Shown: positions 11,161 to 30,400 of the stretch, piece after piece | Layout: each line of letters begins with the position of its first letter | How positions within the stretch are numbered: position 1 is the first letter of the stretch | Assembly (NCBI GenBank): GCA_009746045.1 | Contig: RPFO01000276.1 | Coordinates: forward strand, 1,250,275-1,314,274 | Length of the DNA: 64,000 bases | Direction: 5' to 3' | DNA from: Mesostigma viride | Lineage: Eukaryota; Streptophyta; Mesostigmatophyceae; Mesostigmatales; Mesostigmataceae | Notes under the pieces: generated by a model | Database searches by the model: none | Seen by the model: only the letters and a program-made list of their open reading frames with translations | Told to the model about the DNA's origin: nothing | Translations under genes and position numbers: made by a program

Positions 11161-12640
11161 TAAACTCGTGCTCCCGCCTGGGGAGTCACGGAGCGCACCA
11201 AAGTGTTTTTAAGCCCTGTATGTGCACAACAGGAAGAAAGGGCAGAGACCCCCTTTCTCCTTCATGCCAGAGGCATGCCACAGCTGCAATATCGACACGA
11301 TATAGACGATCCGGCAAGTTCTGTGGGTGCAATAAGACCCATGTGAGCATATCATAACAAGGAGCGTGGGCAAGTAATCTGATCATAGCCAGGACGTACA
11401 CAGCATGGCTGTACATTGTACAAGGGCTAAGCTAAGGCTATGGCTGGTTGTGTACCGTGTGTTAGCGGTACGTGCACGTGACTACTGAGGTATGGTGGCA
11501 CGGCTATGCAAACATTCTAGGCATGGCTTCCATGGCGGCAGTGACTACCAATTATTACATGCTAGGGCTATGCTAGCCCGCAGGGGGCGTTCACATCTTG
11601 TGGTTGATCATCAGGTCCCCGCGCCCCTCCAGTACACCTTGGGCTTCTGGGGGTCCTGAGCACTTGTACGTGGCGGCGGAGGTATTCAGGCCACAGGTCG
11701 CGTCGCTAGCTGCTGCTGCTGAGCGGGGGTCAGGTCGTCGTCCAGCGTCCAGGTGATCGAGGTCGTGCAACCTCTTGCGACGAGAAAGGAACCGCCGCTT
11801 GTCCTCAGGGGAGGGGAAGGTGAGCAGGACTGGTGGGGGAGCCGCCTTGTCCCGTGAGTGGGGAAGGCGGTGGCACCCGCGCAGTTCTACCTCACCTACC
11901 AGGTCCATGAGGGTAAGAAGCTGGTCCTTGAGGTCGTCGATCGGCAAGGGTCAGGTTGACGTCTCACCTGGCTTCTGGGGGAAACGACGTGCAGCACCAC
12001 TACGGCTCGGCACTCGCGGCGAGCGCGGTCAGTGGTCTCTCGTTGTTCGGCCTGGCGGTGGTCCTCCAGCTCCTGGAGTTTCGTGGCGATGGCGTCAGTC
12101 GGGTCAGTTGAGGCGGTCGCTGACCGCAGCAGGTCTGCATAGGAGAGCGGCGGGAGGTCGCCAGCATCCTGCCGGGGTGGCTGGGATGCGATCATCGCTT
12201 TTGGTGGCCGTCTGCTCCGCTATCTTTGGGACCTGTGTGGCCAGGGCCTCGGGATCGGTGTGGGCGGTGATGGCTTCAAGCTTAGAACTTCATGAGCACG
12301 CCGCACTTGCCCTCCACCTGGTTGAGGTGGGAGAGGAGGGCGGCATGCGCATCAGAGGCCTGCGCCGCGGTCTGCAGTGCCGTGAGCTGAGGTTGAAGCT
12401 TGTGCGCGAACTTGGTTTCTGTATTGGAGACCTTCGCCTCCACCGTGTTGAGCGCTGTGGTCATCAAAGTCATCTTCTCGGCCAGCAGCCAGGTCACGTG
12501 CTCCTCCAGCACTGCTCGGATGTCATCCTTGTTGAGGGAGGGAGTCGGTGTGGCTGCCGGCTGCGCAGGGCGGGCTGGGTTGCGGAGCCTAGCGACGAGG
12601 TCGCGTTCAGTTAGCTTGAAGAAGCTGAAGAGGATGGCCG
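11150..12640 (-). mobile_element. ORF1-only LINE derivative (HAL1-like)
   Basis: On the minus strand, 12640 to 11590 encodes remnants of a LINE ORF1 protein. An N-terminal helical part (LNTVEAKVSNTETKFAHKLQ near 12400) leads to an RRM/CTD-like part with GCHRLPHSRDKAAPPPVLLT, FPSPEDKRRFLSRRKRLHDL and EAQGVLEGRGDLMINHKM, several frameshifts apart. ORF1 is followed directly by a 3' module (11580-11165) that ends in the stem-loop gtgctcc...gggagcacgag and a (TTAA)n tail at 11150-11165. There is no reverse transcriptase between ORF1 and the 3' end, so the element resembles 'half-L1' (HAL1) elements that depend on a partner LINE. Confidence 0.7.
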
Positions 12641-12774
12641 GAGGCGATCATCATTGGTTGAATTCTGGCACTGGGCGAGGACTGACTCCTCCACGTTGTC
12701 GGCGGCCGGGGATGGGCCCCTTGGCCCCACGGAGCTTACAAGTGTTCCAGTGCCTAATTAATTATCAACATCAC

Positions 12775-13200
12775 TCCGTTGGGAGTCAATGTAGCACATA
12801 TCCCTGAGAAGGGGCATATGGCTTTAAATACATCCTAGGCTACTTCATGCAAGGGTGGGAATGTAAGCTACCCGTGCTCTAGGTGCACCAGGGCACCTGC
12901 ACCCTCATGGTCTATCACGCTATGCCGGGGTAAGGGGGGAGCATGCCTGTGAGGGAGGAAGATCATCATGGCTAGCTATACAAGAGCTAGGACATGGCTT
13001 CTCGACAGAGAGCATCTCTCTGCATGGCATAGCATGGCTAAATTCTTAATGCAACATCCATGGGGGTCCCATTATAGGCATGGCTTGGCTAAACATAGCC
13101 AGGGCGTAGCATGGCTGTACTAGGACTAGGCTAAGGCTATGGCTGGTGCCAGGTGTACCGTGCGTTGGTGGCACGTGACTAGTACTGGCATAGTCCAGTG
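12775..13200 (-). repeat. Interspersed repeat S2 with a LINE-type 3' end
   Basis: From gggagtcaatgtagcacata at about 12780 onward the sequence matches 35235-35600 and the reverse complement of 16010-16258. Its 13090-13195 part also matches the 5' portion of the 3' module at 37600-37680, so the copy is a mosaic of two repeat types. Confidence 0.65.
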
Positions 13201-13201
13201 C

Positions 13202-13655
13202 CTAGTACTGGCATATCTCGGCGCAGTGTGCGTCGGTCAGTACTAGTCGCAGCCAGCCGCTGAACGTAAAGCATGCGTAGTCTAGGTACTGTCGCCATTT
13301 GCATGTGTCGTAGCAGAATTTCTTGGGCTCTGGCGAGGCGCGCTTGGCGATGGGTTTGCTGGCGAGGGGTTTGCGGGCCCAGACGTCCGGGCAAGGACGA
13401 TATATGGCGAGTGGGTTGGGCTGGGAGCCGCGGAACTCAAGCTCCTTTACCAATTAAGCCTCGTTTCGCTTTCGGGGTCGTCATAGCTGCTTGTCACGTG
13501 CGTAACTTTTTCGATACTGCGCCGTGTCAGCCGTAACCAATTATACTGGCGAGTGCGTCTTGAGAAAGGCGCATCGAATGCAAGTGATCTGACTGAATTT
13601 GGCGGGCTCAGACGCAAAAGATCTGAGCTCCGCCGTCAGCCATACCGCCGTCAAC
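13202..13655 (-). repeat. Unclassified repeat region with an 83-codon frame
   Basis: The minus frame 13202-13453 (containing WARKPLASKPIAKRASPEPK and FCYDTCKWRQYLDYACFTF) looks codon-structured but matches nothing I know. The adjoining 13545-13655 block (atcgaatgcaagtgatctga ... gctcagacgcaaaagatctg) recurs at 40345-40432 and, inverted, at 52195-52270, so the region is probably part of a dispersed element. Confidence 0.45.
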
Positions 13656-13659
13656 CATC

Positions 13660-14336
13660 CTGTGTGCATGCAATGATGCTTTAAGTACCGTAGTGGCCCT
13701 GATATGTGTACGATTAACTATCATACGAAGGGTTTTTGGAGTTTTTGTTACGTGTACACCAACTTTTGGGAATTATTTTTAATTTACGTACGTATATCGT
13801 CGGGGTATACTCAAGGGTATGTAGCATGTAGTAGGTATGATTTGCTGGCACACAGTCCATGAAGTGGAATTTCAAGTACACAGCTAATTAGAACTCTAGA
13901 GTGGGGAACATCTAGTGTACGGCCTGCTCTAGGTTTTGATGAAGTAAACTGGCCTACGTCACCATTCAGGTAAAGTCATCAGTGTCCTTTGGCATGATGG
14001 GGCAGGTTTTATTATGGGATAAACGATGCACAATGCACCAATCACCCCGTTCATTCATTAATTTTGAGTGAGACAACAATTAATGAATGAATTACACCGT
14101 GGTCCCACTACTCATAGGTGATTGCTTATTATTACATCGACAAAAAAAAGAACTGACCATCGGAACAAAGCCATGTGAATGTGAACTGAAAGCACTCATC
14201 CCAACATACCAAGTCATGCACCAACCTCAAGAAGACAACTACCTAAAAAAGAAAAGGCAGAAAACTGAGAAAGTGAGCATATGCAGTGTTATCTCCGGGT
14301 TGGTATCTTCTTCTGCATTTAATGGCCATTCTGCAT
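13660..14336. other. AT-richer stretch without a gene
   Basis: No gene or repeat was recognised. The base composition is lower in GC than the genes. Confidence 0.4.
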
Positions 14337-14561
14337 TTAACTCGTTGAGATATCAGTGAGCAATTCGGCGTCAGCTTCCGTCTGCAGCACCAGGGCATTC
14401 TCCTCCTCGGCCGTGAGGTTTGCCTCCTCGCCCTGTGGCGCCTCCTGCATGGTAGTGTCGTTGGGGAAGATCTTGCCCTGCTCCTTCAGCCGCGTGGCCT
14501 CCCTTTGGAAGGCCGTGGTCCATGCTCGGCTGAGGCCCGCCTTCTCAAAGCCCCTCTTCAT
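14337..14561 (-). pseudogene. Short mobile-element-like ORF fragment
   Basis: A 74-codon minus frame starts FEKAGLSRAWTTAFQREATR and continues with an acidic tail. The style recalls the C-terminal tail of DDE-type transposase genes, but this is an impression only. No catalytic region is present and the upstream sequence belongs to a LINE fragment. Confidence 0.3.
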
Positions 14562-14679
14562 TCATGACCTCGGGCTCGCACCGGCAGCGGCCCCACCCGG
14601 CATAAATCCAGGCAGGTGTGAGGGGCTTGATCGCGCTCATGCGCAGGTCCACCTTCAGGAGGTGCCACGTCCTTGGCGG

Positions 14680-15500
14680 AGACACCGGAGGCCAGCAGCT
14701 GCACCGGCGGCATCCGCTACCAAGAGCGCCGCACCTGGGCCGAGCTCTACTGCGAGCTCCCTCTTGTCACCCATACCATCCGACACCGCCGCCTCGATAT
14801 CCTCTTTGCCGGCCGGCCATCTTGCCCGCACAGACCAGGTGTATACCGATGTGGGCCCTGCGGGCGGGCTTAGGACTGGCCAACCAGGTAGACAAAGTTC
14901 TCATCCTATAGCAGGGTCCCCTTGTCCTGTAGCAACCCACTCGAGCAAACTTGAGCGCGCCCAAGTACCGACGCGGCACGACCCGGACCTATGTCACACA
15001 ATTGCTTGAGGATGCAGCGCCAAGAACATCCCTAAAAGGGTAGGGAAACATGCCATGACCTATACCCAGATGTTGCTGGACGACCTAGTGGTCCCAGCCC
15101 AGTTTGAGTACCGCATCCCCTCTCTCTCCCTTCTCTGGACTGCCATGCAGGACAAGTAGCGGTGGCAGAAGATTGTCAAGGCTCACACGCCAGCCCCTGT
15201 GGGCAAGCCGCCCCCCCCCAAGAGGAGGAGCCGTTTTGATGAGTAGCGTAGATAGGCTTTTCTAGACTAGATATAGCTTAGAGTTAGGTTAGTTCGATTA
15301 CGCGGCTTCCTCCACACCACCCATCCAACCTGGAATTAATTAATTAATTATTAGACTCGTGCTCCCGTTGGGGAGTCACGGAGCATTAACCCCGATGGAT
15401 GGATGGATGGGTGCAAACAGTCCTACCGGTCGAACCTGGAATATGTGCTACATGATCTCCCAACGGAGACATGTTATAATTTAATTTAATTTAATTTAAT
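14680..15500 (+). mobile_element. Frameshifted LINE ORF2 3' fragment with nested insertion
   Basis: Successive frames give THTIRHRRLDILFAG, AGHLARTDQVYTDVGPAGG and then MLLDDLVVPAQFEYRIPSLS, LLWTAMQDK, parallel to the reverse-transcriptase C-terminus at 35.7-36.1 and 41.5-41.9 kb. The 3' end follows, with tgtgctacatgatctcccaa and an (AATTT)n tail at about 15475-15500. A 96-bp element (15337-15432) is inserted in the 3' untranslated part. Confidence 0.75.
15337..15432 (-). mobile_element. Short SINE-like element with 10-bp target duplication
   Basis: The insert is flanked by AACCTGGAAT at 15327-15336 and 15433-15442, and removing it restores the LINE 3' sequence. Read on the minus strand it runs from gaccggtaggactg through a (CCAT)n run to the stem-loop gtgctcc...gggagcacgagt and a (TTAA)n tail. 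It therefore consists of little more than the mobilisation 3' end of the ORF1-only family. A relative carrying (GGGA)n lies at 50765-51045. Confidence 0.75.
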
Positions 15501-15509
15501 TTTAATGCA

Positions 15510-16000
15510 GGGCTTCTAGGATTATCTGTACTCCGCGCCCGCATGATAGACAAGGAGAAATGGGCTGCCATCATGCGATAAGCACCTTCCTGTGGGGCAT
15601 GCTCCTGTTTTCTCCCCACGGGCCATTGGTAGAATGCAGGGTAGAAGTCCGCAGGTGGAGGTTATTGCCCCTGAGGAGAGCCGCTACACTACCGCCTCAT
15701 CTGCCATTACAGTAGAGGACAGCTCAGATGAGTCCTGATTATATCCCCCTAGAGCTGGTGACTACATGGTTGGGGCATGATGCAGACGATATTTGTAACT
15801 TTCGTGTAATTATTTTTCTTATGAGATTAGCATAAGTACTCCGTGGCATGCCCATGCGCATGACACCCAAGTACTTACTACGCAAATCACTGAATACATA
15901 CACGTGTAGCACTTTCCTTCAATTTCTGGAATTTCGTTTTTTGGGATAGTTCAAAAAATGCATGGGTGGCCTTTACCGCTCCCATGACAGGACTGCTTTA
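15510..16000. other. No gene recognised
   Basis: Unassigned sequence between repeat copies. No coding signal was seen. Confidence 0.4.
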
Positions 16001-16009
16001 TGCCAACAG

Positions 16010-16258
16010 GGATATACTACTTGTATAGCCATGATGATCTTCCTCCCTCACAGGCATGCTCCCCCCTTACCCGGGCATAGCGTGATAGACCATGAGGGTG
16101 CAGGTGCCCTGGTGCACCTAGAGCAGGGGTAGCTTACATTCCCACCCTTGCATGAAGTAGCCTAGAATGTATGATAGGCCATATGCCCCTTCTCTGGGCT
16201 ATGTGCTACATATACTCCCAACGGAGTTATGTTACAATTCAATTCAATTCAATTCAAC
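16010..16258 (+). repeat. Interspersed repeat S2, plus orientation
   Basis: Matches the reverse complement of 12780-12970 and the forward sequence of 51545-51780. It ends with tgtgctacatatactcccaa, cggagttatgtt and an (AATTC)n tail, the same type of 3' terminus as the LINE. Confidence 0.7.
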
Positions 16259-16743
16259 AGGGATATCCGCATGGGCCATAAGGGGTACAAACTTTTGCGG
16301 GGCATGCCCTTGCGTACAGTCTAATTTAAACTTGCCCTGGCATAGTTACTGAAAAATCTCTGACCTTCAACAATTGTGAAATTTCCAACAGCGGCTGAAA
16401 CAGCGATCAGCAAAAGGAGAGAATCTGGTGCGAGAAGTGAAGAGTCACACACCAGCGTTCGCAGGCACGGATGACAACGCACGTACCGGGTCTTCAAATA
16501 CCAAGTCCATACACAGGCTCCCTCCGCCTGGTCACTTACACGCTGCCCTGACTCTGGCCAAGGACTCATGACGTGATAGCTGGGCTGCCTTAGCCCATCA
16601 CAACTCCCATGAGGACCAAAACAAGTGTGTGCCCACACTCAGCTTTACACGGCACTCGATTCACACGGTGCAACCCAGGCACCCACAGCGCTCCACAGCA
16701 TCTTCGCATAAATGAATCCAGGATTGACAAACAAACCTGGCCT

Positions 16744-26262
<9,519 letters not shown>

Positions 26263-26879
26263 GTCGCTAGCAAGCCGGTGGCGAGCGGGAAAAGCGAGCT
26301 GACTTCCCCGAGAAGAATTTCCAAACTATATTGTGCGACAATGCGCCTCCGGGTAAAAGCGCAGCCAATCTGCGCGCGCACGACTACCCTTAAGGCGCTT
26401 CGAAAAGTGTAGCTAATTTATAAGCCAAGCTTATTGCACGGTGGCATCGGCATTGCCTGCAAGGTTTCCCGTTTTGATCACTCGCCGTCAAACCCGAATT
26501 GTACCAAGGACGCTGCCGTAGGCGCGACCATTACTAGCAGTAATTTGTCGCCTACTCCCGCCAATAAGAAAACGAGCGTTTGCGAACTGCAAGCGTTGCC
26601 AATTCGCGAACATCAGGAGGGGGCCAAAGCAAAAACTGTTCTTGCCTTGGTGCTAGCAAAACTGGCCAAAACGGCCTTTTACTGGCCGGCTTCCAAATAC
26701 TGGTAGGCCCGCGCCTCCACACCCAGCTATTTCCCCCCCTTAGTCTCGAGCTCCCGCGTCCACAGTCATGTCGTCGCCTCTTCGCCTCATCCCCGTTGCC
26801 TCTTTTCCGTTCAAAAGCCTTGCCGCGAGAAAACAGTTCAAACCCGTGCTAAAAGGCTGGGGAATCCTGATCCCACAAC

Positions 26880-27178
26880 TTGGCGCCGTCTGCTTCCCGC
26901 CATACGGCGCGCGTAGGATTTGGCGGAGTTAGCGGGAACGAGCGAATCGACGGCACAGGAAGAAACCGGTTTAAATTATCACGGTGACGAAATCGATGTG
27001 CTGCTGATTCAATCGCAAAAAAGCCCCGGAAATGGCTCGATTCCGAGGACGTACCATGCCACCAACAGCATCCAGGGGGGTATTCGCGTCAGCAAACTCG
27101 GGCGCCGGGAGCTGGCACCTAGAATACATGCCGTATTCCCTTTCAATTTTGGCGCGGCGAAATGCCCGCGGGAAAAAT
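26880..27178. promoter_or_regulatory. Cluster of E2F-type sites in a divergent promoter
   Basis: Between the E2F7/8 gene (minus) and the DUF2358 gene (plus) lie TTGGCGCC (26880), TTCCCGCC (26894), TTTGGCGG (26919), GCGGGAAC (26932), TTTTGGCGCG (27147) and GCGGGAAA (27168). These fit the E2F consensus TTTSSCGC or its complement, some with one mismatch. Function is inferred from the motifs only. Confidence 0.55.
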
Positions 27179-27474
27179 ATGCGAAATGCATGGCACGGGC
27201 GCATGGAACCGGCGCATGGCATGTGGCTGTCGGCAGGTCTCATTATTGAGTCATGATCATCAACAATCGCGTTGCACGAGTCACGTGCAATTGCCACTAC
27301 AGTAAGTCTGTAATGGTACAGTGACTTTTTACTCATTTCGGTTATAACCTCACCGGAAAAGGCCCCCATTGTAAAATTGAAGGATGGCAAGGTTATGATC
27401 TACTGCAAAACATATTGAGCACACAAGCCATATCTTACGGCTTTTTTACGAAGGACCTTATTGGCACTGGCCAG

Positions 27475-30400
27475 ATGACCATGGCTGGTATTGTGTCTAT
27501 GCAGCACTTGTCTTCGTGTTCTGTTCTGCCTCGCTCTCGTTTCCTCTCGGGATGCGCGATCAATTCTGGAGATCAAGTAAGCCACGGCGCAAAATTTACA
27601 GGCATTCCTCCCTCCAAACGCACGCATGTGCCTGTCGTGATGGCGAGCTCCTCTGATAAGGACGATTTTTCAAGTGGTACTGGCAAGAAACCTTCTGGCC
27701 CCCTGCTAAAAGCCGCGTGGTACGGAAGCGAACTGCTCGGGCAATTAGCAGCAGCGCTCACTCCGTCGAGAGAAAAAGATAGCAATGCGCCAGCCCAGAA
27801 ACTGCAGACAGACGGCAAACCAATTGATCGAAAGCAGGCAGCGGCCATCATCCGAAAAGACTATGAAAGCTCTTATTTCGTAACAGGTACGTTGTTTAAG
27901 AAACTTCATCCTGTACTCACGTGCAACGCCTTCAGTTTGGCCTGTGTAGAACTCGTTTGTCCCGACGCTGCTTATGTTTGCGCCAGGGACAGTGCCTTCA
28001 TTTTTTTCTCACCAACATGCGCACCAGATGATGAGCTCGTTTTTCAAGGCTGACTGGTGGGGATGCGTGAATGTCCAGCAGGCATGACTGTCATTGTTTT
28101 GCACGTCCTCTCCTTGCCAGCAGATCCAGTAGTCACAAAGCATCCAGGGGCTTCCCATGGTATGACCAAGGAACGAAACAGAAACGAGTTTTGTACACCT
28201 CCGTGACATTCTTCACCCAGGCACCCACCCATCAGATGCGGCCTTGTGGAGCCTGCTACGTCCGAATTCCCATCACCGCGCCACGCCAACCAGAGCTACG
28301 TCTTGTCGGAGCAAACCATTGCCTTGGTGCCGTTCCCACCCCATCCCAACCCCCCGTACAACCCACCCACCCACCCACCCACCCACCCACCCACCCACCC
28401 ACCCACCCACCCACCCACCCACCCACCCACCACCACCCGCCCGCCGCCCGCCGCCCGCCCGCCCGCCCGCCCGCCCGCCCGCCGCCCGCCGCCCGCCCGC
28501 CCGCCCGCCGCCCGCCCGCCGCCCGCCCGCCCGCCCGCCCGCCCGCCGCCCGCCCGCCGCCCGCCGCCCGCCGCCCGCCCGCCCGCCCGCGCCCGCCCGC
28601 CCGCCGCCCGCCGCCGCCCGCCGCCCACCCCCACCACCCACCCACCCACCCACCACCCACCCACCCACCCACCACCCACCCACCCACCCACCCACCACCA
28701 CCCACCCACCCACCCACCCACCCACCCACCCACCCACCCACCCACCCACCCACCCACCCACCCTCCCACCCACCCTTCTACGTCTTGAGTGCTCTGCTCC
28801 CTTGCCGTGACTGCCGTTTTCCGATGCCGGTGTGCTTGGCACCCTGCAGGTGAGATGACCACTTCCCTGTATGCTGACGACTGCGAGTACGCCGACCCCT
28901 TCGTCAGGTGGGTCCTGCCGCCCCCTGGCACGCAGACGTCTTCTATCAACGCACCTTGCGTTTGCTTCTGTGGACATTGGGAGTAGGCATCGGGGCACAC
29001 GGTGGCATGGCATGGGGAACTATGTTGTCGCCACTTGCCGCGCTGTATCCCATGTGGGTTGGCATGGCCCGCGACCATCCTCAACCTTTGGACGCACTTA
29101 ACCTGGCAGTAGTTTCCACTGGCAGCCGTGGAGGGCTGTGTGAAGCATTGGGGCATGGGCCATCCGTGCTGTCTGCTGTCTGCTGTCAGACTGACCCCTC
29201 AACTCTGTAGTCACTGTTTAGCATCGGAGGTGCTCGTGCACCGTAAGGGATTGCGTAGCAAACCGAATCTTGATGTGTGCCCGCTTCCCTGCCTAGTCGA
29301 GGCAATGGGAGGCCGCCTAGTCGAGGCATTGGGAGGATCGAAGCTGCTTGGACAAAGGATAGGGATGCCTCCTGCTACCCGGCAGAGGGAGGGGGGCCAG
29401 CTGCTTCGGTGTGCCGCCCCTTGCACCCTGCACCTTGCACCTTGCACCCTGCACCCTGCATCTTGCAGCTAGCACCTTGCAGCCTGCACCTAGCACCTTG
29501 CATGCTGCCTCCTGCCTCCCGCCTCCCGCCTCCCGCCTCCCGCCTCCCGCCTCCCGCCTCCCGCCTCCCACCTCCCGCCTCCCGCCTCCCGCCTCCCGCC
29601 TCCCGCCTCCCGCCTCCCGCCTCCCGCCTCCCGCCTCCCGCCTCCCGCCTCCCGCCTCCCGCCTCCCGCCTCCCGCCACCCGCCTCCCGCCTCCCGCCTC
29701 CCGCCTCCCGCCTCCCGCCTCCCGCCTCCCGCCTCCCGCCTCCCGCCTCCGGCACCCTGCCCCTTGCCCCTTGCCCCTTGCCCCTTGCCCCTTGCCCCTT
29801 GCCCCTTGCCCCTTGCCCCTTGCCCCTTGCCCCTTGCCCCTTGCCCCTTGCCCCTTGCCCCTTGCCCCTTGCCCCTTGCCCCTTGCCCCTGGCCCCTTGC
29901 CCCTGGCCCCTTGCCCCTGGCCCCTGGCCCCTTGCCCCTTGCCCCTTGCCCCTTGCCCCTTGCCCCTTGCCCCTTGCCCCTTGCCCCTTGCCCCTTGCCC
30001 CTTGCCCCTTGCCCCTTGCCCCTTGCCCCTTGCCCCTTGCCCCTTGCCCCTTGCCCCTTGCCCCCTGCCCCTTGCCCCTTGCCCCTTGCCCCTTGCCCCT
30101 TGCCCCTTGCCCCTTGCCCCTTGCCCCTTGCCCCTGGCCCCTGGCCCCTGGCCCCTGGCCCCTGGCCCCTGGCCCCTGGCCCCTGGCCCCTGGCCCCTGG
30201 CCCCTGGCCCCTGGCCCCTTGCCCCTTGCCCCTTGCCCCTTGCCCCTTGCCCCTTGCCCCTTGCCCCTTGCCCCTTGCCCCTTGCCCCTTGCCCCTTGCC
30301 CCTGGCCCCTGGCCCCTGGCCCTTGGCCCCTGGCCCCTGGCCCCTGGCCCCTTGCCCCTGGCCCCTGGCCCCTGGCCCCTGGCCCCTGGCCCCTGGCCCC

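Noticed and set aside
28071-29156. Pro/His- or Gly/Trp-rich frames of 165-286 codons
   Set aside because: Translations of the CCCA/CCCG satellite; no conserved sequence outside the repeat.
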